A stretch of DNA of 64,000 bases, taken from positions 19,597,001-19,661,000 of the forward strand of contig CM049417.1 in assembly GCA_026929865.2 (NCBI GenBank), written 5' to 3'. Positions within the stretch are counted from its first letter, which is position 1. The number at the start of each line of letters is the position of its first letter. Positions 56,629 through 64,000 of this stretch are shown piece after piece. The translations under genes were made by a program, and so were the position numbers. The DNA comes from Hyperoplus lanceolatus (lineage: Eukaryota; Chordata; Actinopteri; Uranoscopiformes; Ammodytidae). The notes beneath the pieces were generated by a model. It made no database searches. It was not told the origin of the DNA and saw only the letters and a list, made by a program, of their open reading frames with translations.

Positions 56629-57612
56629 ATTTTAATGTGGGGGTCTGGGGGTGTCCCCCCATAAATTTGAGCATTCAACACTTCATTTCCTGCATTCTGG
56701 TGAATTTCTATGCACCAAATGTATGTAAAGTAGGCTAATTGACAACATTTAGGTTCCTGGTGACAAAAATAGATTTAAACTGTAAAGAAAAAGGTAATTA
56801 TTCGTCTCTATCATTGAGAATGTAGTGGCTGGTGGTATTGTACTTGCCTGCAATCTTTTAATATTTAAAAATAATAAAGTGCAAAATGAGGGTATAATCC
56901 TCCTTCTGCTTCCTTAAAACTAGTGGTAGTGACTAAGTGTGCAGTGGAGAGAGAAATATAGGCCCTATACAGACAGATAGAGGGAGGAAGAGATAGCTTT
57001 ATTTTATAATTTAGCTTTTTGATTTGTGAGAGTGATCATCGCTGACTTTAGACTGACTCCCGCTGTCTGCTCCTTGAGGCTCGAGCCCATCAGCTGAGCC
57101 AACAGCTGTCCGACACAGAGATGAAAAACGAAACTGAAACTTAACTATCCTGTCCTGCCTGGACTGGTGGAGCAGCCAAATATAAATTAATACATATTGT
57201 ACTAAACTGTAACACAGGTAATGAGTTGTGGAATTTGCACCAGTAGCCTACAGTAGTCCACATTCTTCGCTCAGCCACTAACTGTTTCGTTAGTGAATGT
57301 TCCGCGATCTGTTTGTATGTCTCGAGCCCGGATACACAGAGCCCTGACGGAAAACTGACAGCGCGACTAAAGGGACTCTACAGTGAGCCGATCCCCTCCG
57401 TTAGTTTCTGTTTTCCGCCGAGTAAGTTACATTCACCTCCGACGCATGGACAGCGTTTATGTTAGGCATTGCCCCGTTTCTAAAATGAGCTACGTACCAA
57501 AAAAAAGAAAGAAAAAAAGTAGAATAATGAGGAGGAGGAGGATTTTAATAGCAGTGGCGGATAAAATATAGCAGCGGTGGCACGCCGCTGTGTGAACGTG
57601 GGGGAAACACTG
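56629..57612. mobile_element. Truncated family J element
   Basis: The right end GTGGGGGAAACACTG-type terminus at 57612 (GGGGGAAACACTG) is preceded by GCAGCGGTGGCACGCCGCTG, the mirror of the 34454 start. At the left, GGGGGTCTGGGGGTGTCCCC resembles the subterminal region. The true left terminus is missing, cut at the Tc1 remnant. The interior shows no coding frame. Confidence 0.6.
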
Positions 57613-57652
57613 CTATATATAGTTTTACTCTATTGCATATGAAGACAGACAT

Positions 57653-58087
57653 TTATGATTTACTCTGTATGACCCACCCCCTCAAATTAACTGTGCAACT
57701 ACCCCTGAATTTTCATGTAAAGTACGCTTCCCTCCATGTCCACCCAAGTTAGGTGGTTATAGTGAACGATATCACTCATGTGGGGTCGGCATTGTTTTAG
57801 TTATGAAACCAGCCAAAACGACACTGACTTCTTATGTTTTTATGTTAAAATAAAATAAGAAGGTCGGTAGGACTTGGTTAGTCTGTATACTTGCGAGCCA
57901 TCAAGCTAGTCTCATTTACATTAACACATCCCCCCTGTAATACAGTGCAACTTACAAGTATGCAAATAATCTATGAAGAACAGTTATGTTTTGCATAATT
58001 TTGATAGTTTTTATAAAAGTAACAGATTTGTAACGAGCCATGTTTTGCTTGAGCCCTTGGCCCCCACAATGTATGTGCACGGCCCTG
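57653..58087. mobile_element. GTGCAC-ended element (family H), copy 2
   Basis: ACTCTGTATGACCCACC, CAAAACGACACTGACTTCTT and CTTGCGAGCCATCAAGCTAG align with 23417-23874. It ends ATGTGCACGGCCCTG at 58087. The left terminus is not found. Confidence 0.62.
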
Positions 58088-58129
58088 TTAAGGAGGGATG
58101 AAAATAAAAAACTTCAGGAGTATCCAGAC

Positions 58130-58405
58130 GGCACATCAATTTCACTTATATACTTTTTACTTTCTATTCTATTTTATGTATACTGTTTTATATTGCACAG
58201 AAAATACCTTTGCACTACTTAGTATTTAGGATTGATCTAATGTATATTGTTTATGTTTATCTTGTTTATCTTACTCTCCTCTATACATTTATGTATTTAT
58301 TATATTGTTCTAACTGCACTGTGGGCCAGAGATAAACGCCATTTCGATTCTGATGTATGTCTTGCATATATCAGAACTGACAATAAAATACGTTGACTTG
58401 ACTTT
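58130..58405 (+). mobile_element. LINE 3' tail fragment, copy 2
   Basis: GCACTACTTAGTATTTAGGA, ACTGCACTGTGGGCCAGAGA, AAACGCCATTTCGATTCTGA, ATATATCAGAACTGACAATA then AAATACGTTGACTTGACTTT. Collinear with the reverse of 4655-4890. Coding part absent. Confidence 0.7.
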
Positions 58406-58744
58406 CACTTTGATATTGTGAATACTGGCTCACACACTCCTGATGTGTGACGAGAAGCCAGGGCAGATGGGAAATGCAGAGGTAGAGGTAAATGTAAAAG
58501 GCAAGGAGGGGATAGATAGAAGAATAGAATAACTGGTTGATTTGAAGGAAAGGCAGAACGGGGAAGCAGAGAATGGGCTGACACTCAAGTGTACTGGGAA
58601 CTCTTTCAAGTTTGCTCCAGTGCCATGATGCAAGGCACTCCGACCTCTCCAATGAAGCTGCTAGGTGGGCAAGCAGCAGTAGTATTTGGTCGGGCAGCTC
58701 CCAATTGGGTTTGTTTAAATGAGTATGACCCACTATACTCCCCG

Positions 58745-58812
58745 AAGGCAGTTCCTGTAAATAAGACTGTGTTCTCAGTCAACATGCCTTGGCTGGTGAA
58801 GGTTGTACGCTA
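58745..58812 (+). mobile_element. LINE/SINE-type 3' tail
   Basis: GTAAATAAGACTGTGTTCTC, AGTCAACATGCCTTGGCTGG and GAAGGTT resemble the AATAAG-TTGTTCT-AACTGACTTGCCTGG tail common to fish LINEs and SINEs. Upstream bases could not be assigned. Confidence 0.5.
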
Positions 58813-59233
58813 TCAAGATAGCAACAGAGAGTGATAAAGAAGCCAGGAGAGCAATGGAGTGAAGAAACGACATGCAATAATAAATTGCCGAAAAGGTTGA
58901 GAGAACTGAGAGATTAACCAATTCCAAGAGATTTGTTTGAGATACAGTGAGCAACATGCATTTACATGAGAGGAGACACTAAGGTCAAAGTCATCATGCC
59001 TAACGTGATTGCAGCTGATGTGAGCGCTGTGACGGAGTGCGGCGCATCACCATGCACCAGGCAGTCACTTCCAGAATACTAAAGACAAAGACACGTCACT
59101 GGGAAGGTGAGAGAGAGAGAGAGAGTGATGGAAGGCATGGCAGGAGAGATGGGGTAACATAAGCCACATTTTTAAATTTGATTATTTTACGTAATACTTC
59201 TAGGTGTATTTGTTTCAATTTATAGTTACTATA
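58813..59233. other. No feature seen
   Basis: Single-copy-looking, with a (GA)9 run at 59108-59125. Confidence 0.5.
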
Positions 59234-59235
59234 TA

Positions 59236-59456
59236 CAGCCCCAGAAAAAAATAAGAGACCAGTCTGGATTTTAATATGACATTACTTATTGAAAATGTTC
59301 TAAATGACAATATTCTTACTGCAAATTTGGTAGAAATGTTGTCAGTAGTTTATATTATAAAAACAAAATGTTCATTTTACTCAAACATATGCCTCTACAG
59401 AGTAAAACAAGATACACTGAACATTTGGAGTGGTCTCTTATTTTTTTCCAGAGCTG
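59236..59456 (-). mobile_element. Tc1/mariner-type MITE (family G), copy 2
   Basis: Starts CAGCCCCAGAAAAAAATAAG after a TA, ends TTATTTTTTTCCAGAGCTG before a TA. The interior is the reverse of 13299-13507 (CATATGCCTCTACAGAGTAA, CACTGAACATTTGGAGTGGT). Non-autonomous. Confidence 0.87.
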
Positions 59457-59514
59457 TATACAGTATATGTTGGGATTCTGTGAACCCAGAGGAAATAAAA
59501 CTAGTCTTATCATT

Positions 59515-59750
59515 ATTACGCTTTTAGAACAATGACCTATTCATGTTCCATGGCACAACTTGCCCCGAGGTGGAGGTACAGAACAACTGTTTTTAAACAG
59601 TGGCTCAGATCCACAATTATGTTATAGGTTAATCACCTTGTTTTGTAGCTCTGACCCACATTAACATGACATCCCTTACATGACATACATTATTTGGAGG
59701 GGTGTGTGGATCTCTTAGCAGTCTCTCCATGTACTCTAGTCTTAAGATGG
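59515..59750 (+). repeat. Dispersed repeat C, copy 2
   Basis: TTTTAGAACAATGACC, ACTTGCCCCGAGGTGG, CAGTGGCTCAGATCCACAAT and CACCTTGTTTTGTAG are collinear with 2296-2662. Confidence 0.6.
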
Positions 59751-60595
59751 CTCGTGTAATATGAAGTTATAGCTTCTTAATGTGTGGTAAAAATTATCAC
59801 CTAGATACAGGGGGTGGCTTACCCCGTTTTCCCCTAAGTGTGTAAACGTAAAGCAAAATAAATGTGTGAATGAATATTGAGTAGAGGGCTATGCTGGTGG
59901 TGTTGATATATGGATGAGGGCTGTAAGGAGACAGTCTAAACGTGGGGAGGGTGTGCAAGAGAGAGATAGGAGTTCTGACTCTCCGCTGGGAGGCTTTGGA
60001 GTAAAAAAAAAAAAAAAAGAGAGAGACAGGTGAGAGATAGAGAAAGGGTGAATTGGAGTGAATGCTGAGGGGGGGTGGAGTAGAAATGTAGGATAAAAAG
60101 AAAAGGCTAGAGCAGACCAAATACGTCGCTAGAAGACCACAGATAAAAATAGGGGGACGGTGGAAAGACAGAGAGGAGAGACATTTCCGAAACAAGTCCA
60201 AAACAAGAACACACTTATCTCCCAAAGTGCAGACTGACAGTACATTATAGCCACTGGCACTAAGAAAAGAAAAGACAAAAGAAAAAACTGCCTGAATCAT
60301 CAATAAAATGAAATCCGGCGCAGGTAAACAGGACGCAGTGTTTTCAAGCACAGGGGTATCAGTGTGCTGACAAGGTAAAAAGGGAGATTGTGGAAGGATT
60401 TGCGGGCCGCACCGCAGACCGTTTCTCATTATCCGCCACGTGTCATGTTATTAACACGCTGTCCATTCCAACATCTCATTAATGCAGATAGCCAAATGCC
60501 AAACCTGATAAAATAGCGTGATGAGGGATTAGCCAGGGAGGAATAATAAACAGTCTGACCGACCGGCATAACTTCGTCTCCCTGATAAGGAGGCA
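59751..60595. other. Noncoding; candidate conserved stretch 60420-60560
   Basis: An A-run lies at 60003-60018. 60420-60560 (CATTATCCGCCACGTGTCAT, TCTCATTAATGCAGATAGCC) is repeat-free and may be regulatory. A long minus-strand frame here is discussed under rejected items. Confidence 0.35.
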
Positions 60596-60622
60596 GAGAG
60601 AGAGAGAGATTTCAGGATCACC

Positions 60623-60692
<70 letters not shown>
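60596..60692. repeat. Inverted (GA)n and (TC)n arrays
   Basis: (GA)7 at 60596-60610 and (TC)32 at 60629-60692 are complementary across 18 bases. Confidence 0.93.
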
Positions 60693-60693
<1 letters not shown>

Positions 60694-60744
60694 CACTACT
60701 TCAACACTAACCAGAAATGGAACTTCTAAAGCACATCAAGTAAT

Positions 60745-60902
60745 TCCATAATCATCCTCTGCACTATTTTGAAGGTTATTACAACATGATTTGTTAAAAA
60801 AAATTAAAATGTACAAGAAATTATTGTTTTAATGTCAGTAATCAACTGGCAAAGTTTCAGGATGATGCCTTTAGGTTAAACATTGTGACCTTTTCACCTG
60901 CA

Positions 60903-60906
<4 letters not shown>
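60745..60906 (-). repeat. Dispersed repeat D, reverse partial copy
   Basis: Reverse complement gives GACACTGCAGGTGAAAAGG, TTGATTACTGACATTAAAAC, AACAAATCATGTTGTAATAA and CAAAATAGTGC, collinear with 27915-28280. A (TC)n run at 60907-60933 abuts it. Confidence 0.65.
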
Positions 60907-60933
<27 letters not shown>

Positions 60934-60937
<4 letters not shown>

Positions 60938-61152
60938 CCCCTCCCTCTCTTTCTCATGCTAGACCTCCAATTCACCATGCTTAATGAAGACCGCTTCCTT
61001 CTGCAGTGTGCACCGTGCCCCCATTCTCCCAGCTTTACACTCCCCTCAGTTGCTGAGCGCTGTCCTAATTCTTTTCTGATAGATGGAGAGGGGAAAGAGG
61101 CTCATTAAAATTGGCTTTGCTGATTGTGCTACTGCTGTTCTTTCTGTCAAGA

Positions 61153-61154
<2 letters not shown>
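60934..61154. other. No feature seen
   Basis: Single-copy-looking DNA between two microsatellites; no coding signal. Confidence 0.45.

Positions 61155-61236
<82 letters not shown>
61155..61236. repeat. (GT)41 microsatellite
   Basis: Uninterrupted GT array. Confidence 0.97.
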
Positions 61237-61239
<3 letters not shown>

Positions 61240-61932
61240 GTGCCTGGTCAAGGTTTTTTTCCAGGTGCAGTTTAATGGGGAGTGCTGGGTTGATTCAGCA
61301 TGTGGTAAAAAAAGAAGGGGGAATTATTATTTACCACATTTTACCGCATTGTTTCTCACCAGAGTGTTATGCTAGAACATACATACTACATTATATCTAA
61401 TGAGAAGGGAGCATGCCTGAGGACACAACTATGCTACTACTCAGAACTAGAATAAAAACAAGGCCTGATTGACGATGGCAGAGATGTCAAGTGTCAACAG
61501 TTCTATAACGCATTGTTTTACATTGGGGCAAGTGTCCGTTAACATAGCAAACATAACCCAACTAAGGGCCCTTTTTCTTAGTGGAAAACTTCCACACGTT
61601 GTGCAGCCCAAATCTCAAGTCTAAAGCCATTTTACTGTTAAAAAAAACAGAAAATCGTAAGTACTCTACTTGCTGTGTTTTATACTGCTAACTAAGCTTG
61701 GATAATTTGAGTGCTGCAGTATTGATAAAACATGGAACTATAAATAGTCAACTCGAAATACCACAGCAGCTGGGAAATATCAACATGTAAAGAGCCCCAA
61801 ACGGTCTTCTGGATAACCATAAACTTCAAAATCCCTGAATCCTTTCAAACCTTCTATGAGATAAACAGGAGAATGTATTGGATTCAAAAGTCACTGAATA
61901 GGTTGTACTTGCAAAGTGTTGTCGTGCTGATG
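61237..61932. other. No feature seen
   Basis: Single-copy-looking DNA; chance frames only. Confidence 0.45.
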
Positions 61933-62266
61933 TAGCCTGGTCCTACCAGACCATCATACTTAATTTAATTTGTACAGATGGCCTGGAATCGCTCAATTGA
62001 CAAACATTAACTCACTTGAAGGTGGGTGTCTGTTGAAGTTTAAAACTATTAGATCTGCCCAGTGCCACTCTGGATCTGCCAACCAATCGCATAACATTTG
62101 GTTGTGATGTATGTCATGCGCCAGCTTCCGAGCTACTCCCTCTGTTTGCTGATTGGACCGGTGAAGATCTACCTGGAGAAAACCTAAGAATATACTGCAG
62201 GTCCAGACTGACTACTGAAGGGAAATGAAAATTGAGTGAAAGTATGTAGGGGGCGGTGCCAGGCTA
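61933..62266 (+). mobile_element. TAGCCTGG element (family A), copy 3
   Basis: Starts TAGCCTGGTCCTACCAGACC and ends GGTGCCAGGCTA. The 9-base flanks GTGCTGATG and GAACTGATG agree at 7 of 9. 334 bases. The interior matches the other copies but is more diverged (for example AACATTTGGTTGTGATGTAT), so probably an older insertion. Confidence 0.88.
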
Positions 62267-63589
62267 GAACTGATGCAGAACAGAGATAAAATAGAAGGGG
62301 ACAGCAAATAGGAAAACAATATATGGACATAAGACAAATTGTGATGATCCATTACTTTTTTTTCGGACCAATTATAGTTGAAAAGTAGAATATTGTACCA
62401 TCTACACACTGTGGTCCAGTTGAAGCTTGCTGCCTAAATGTGGCTTTTCAAATAGACCACACACAATCATCAAGGGAGCCATATGTTCCTCTAAAAACAT
62501 CTGTATTTTACAAGCCCGTAACAGACATCATTTCTGCTCTGATCAGTGACATTTCGTAATAGCCAATTTACAGCGACACTGTCCGTCTTTGAGCAATGGT
62601 GACAGGTATGGCTGCTGGCTGTATAACCAATGTTGGCACAGAGTCACTGCTCTTATGTAACTGTGAAAAGGAGAGGCCTTAGCTATTCCTCTACAGTAAG
62701 CATAACAAGACTGTGGTTAAGGTCCATTTCAATGTTGTCCATGCTAATCAGTAGCACAGCATATTCATACATTTGTTCTACAGACAATTATAGCTTGTTC
62801 TACCTAGTTACAACGGCAGTGCAAAGTTATGTTCACGCTGCATATGCGTACAAATATCACAAGGTAAAGATATATTTATAGATCTTGAAAATGTGCACAA
62901 GACACAACTATCTCTGAGGCCAATGCAGAATTTATTCCGGAAGGATCACATAAAAATACTCTTGAGAAAAACTCTGTTGTACTATTCTGGTGCACCCAGA
63001 GAGCTTTACCAAAGGATGCCACATACAGCATGCATTTCCTGTTCTTGCACTCAACAGTAAGGCTATGTCTATGGTAATATTGGCAGCCAAAGTGGGTGTT
63101 ATTAAATCCTGTATTTCCCTGTATGTTTTTTTTACAGGTGTATGCAGACTTGACCCCATGGGGATTACGGAAGTCATTATTTTTCTTTCTCTAAAATGAG
63201 CTCATTCTACATCACCATATTCTAATGGAGTGCACTTTTCTCCCATTTTCATTTAATATTCAAAGCTAAGACTATCATACAATATAAGTGTCCATATAAA
63301 GTTAAGTGATTGGCTCTCCAAAAAGTCCAATCTAAAAAGGTAAAAGGCCATTGAGTCGTGTCAATTGTAAAAAAAGTGATGAATGCAGAGAGAATCATTG
63401 GTTGGGCCTTTAAATTTTGATTATTCTCATTATCCATGAATCAGTTGATCAGCTAAAAATGTTTCTGATTTGGGCAAATGTTTCCCAAATTTGATAGATT
63501 TAAATTTAAGGGAGTAGACAATTACAAGTTCCAAAAGCCGAGCAGTTGCGTGTCAGCTTTTGTTTTTGGAGTGGGGTGACAGACGCACA
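62267..63589. other. No feature seen
   Basis: AT-rich single-copy-looking DNA; no domain in any frame. Confidence 0.45.
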
Positions 63590-63735
63590 CACACGCTGAA
63601 AAAAATGAGTGTTAATGCAGAGCCTAGGCTTTGTAAACAGGTATGTAAACAAAGGGGCCACTGTAGCTTCCAACTTGCCCGTTTACAGAGCCTAGGCTGT
63701 GTATTAACACTGTTGTTTTTTAGCACACACACATA
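63590..63735. repeat. Small inverted repeat (hairpin)
   Basis: Arm 63609-63638 (GTGTTAATGCAGAGCCTAGG...TAAAC) is the near-inverse of 63681-63710 (GTTTACAGAGCCTAGGCTG...AACAC), with a loop of about 42 bases. CACACA and ACACACACA lie outside. Possibly a small foldback element; not classified. Confidence 0.8.
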
Positions 63736-63753
63736 CAATATAGCAGACCATGA

Positions 63754-64000
63754 CAGTATTTCCCGCAGGATTTTTTTCAGCAGCGGTGGTGTGGTCCCCC
63801 GAACCCTCTAGGGGGGTCCGGGGCATGCCCCCCCGGCCGAAATTTTTTTGTACCCTTTAAATTTGAATGCATGGATCTGGTGCACTTTCAGAGGAGAATA
63901 TGCACTTAAATCCCATTAAAGGAGTCTTGTGTATTACTATACTGTAGATAGGATAATTGATGCTGACTCTTAAACAAGTTTAACTCTAGCCCCTAAGCTA
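63754..64000. mobile_element. Family J element, runs off the window
   Basis: Starts CAGTATTTCCCGCAGGATTT, then GCAGCGGTGGTGTGGTCCCC, CCCTCTAGGGGGGTCCGGGG and, further in, CTGGTGCACTTTCAGAGGAG. It is the reverse of the right part of 34454-36641 without the hAT insertion. The far end lies beyond base 64000. Confidence 0.85.

Noticed and set aside
59797-60429. Longest ATG-started frame in the window, 210 codons on the minus strand
   Set aside because: The translation is dominated by F/S/L/P runs from TC- and T-rich DNA, with no domain, no splice or poly-A context and no homology I recognise. A chance frame is more likely.

Overview
This window is nuclear DNA of a teleost fish, probably a spiny-rayed (percomorph-type) species. 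The evidence is very long (CA)n/(TG)n arrays roughly every 3-10 kb, tRNA-headed SINEs whose tails run into CTGCATGTCA or TCCTTGGGCAAGACACTT signatures, Tc1-like transposons of kinds common in fish, and many small TIR elements. There is no bacterial or organellar gene content, and I recognise no complete host protein-coding gene. The only host coding signal I would defend is one possible small terminal exon at about 39.38-39.69 kb, which I cannot assign to a gene. The rest reads as a long intron or gene desert. Several repeat-free stretches rich in ATTA, TTAAT and ATTTGCAT motifs look like conserved regulatory DNA, but that needs an alignment to establish.

Layout. 0-12 kb: a LINE fragment split by a SINE (1.05-1.48 kb), members of dispersed repeat families, two microsatellites, a second SINE (10.7 kb) and a TIR element (11.0 kb). 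13-18 kb: a Tc1-type MITE, then a nested transposon stack at 14.69-17.59 kb. 18-24 kb: (CA)n arrays, two TIR elements, a further copy of the TAGCCTGG element, a SINE and a GTGCAC-ended element. 24-34 kb: mostly single-copy DNA with microsatellites and dispersed repeats. 34-37 kb: a composite element interrupted by a hAT element. 37-45 kb: largely single-copy DNA, the possible exon, and two TTAA elements. 45.4-47.9 kb: a three-level nest (TAGCCTGG element, then a hAT element, then a long foldback). 48-54 kb: single-copy DNA, two abutting TTAA elements and a TIR element. 54.1-58.8 kb: a run of elements (Tc1 split by a TTAA element, a second decayed Tc1, a truncated composite element, a GTGCAC-ended element and LINE tails). 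59-64 kb: a Tc1-type MITE, microsatellites, the last TAGCCTGG copy, a small hairpin and the start of another composite element that runs off the window.

No operon-like or system-like gene set is present. The interest lies in transposon archaeology. Target-site duplications (TSDs) of 2, 3, 4, 8 and 9 bp can be read directly, so the order of insertion can be worked out for several nests. Four copies show that one unclassified family makes 9-bp duplications. One hAT insertion can be checked against an intact empty site elsewhere in the window. Two hAT elements with different ends share an internal segment.
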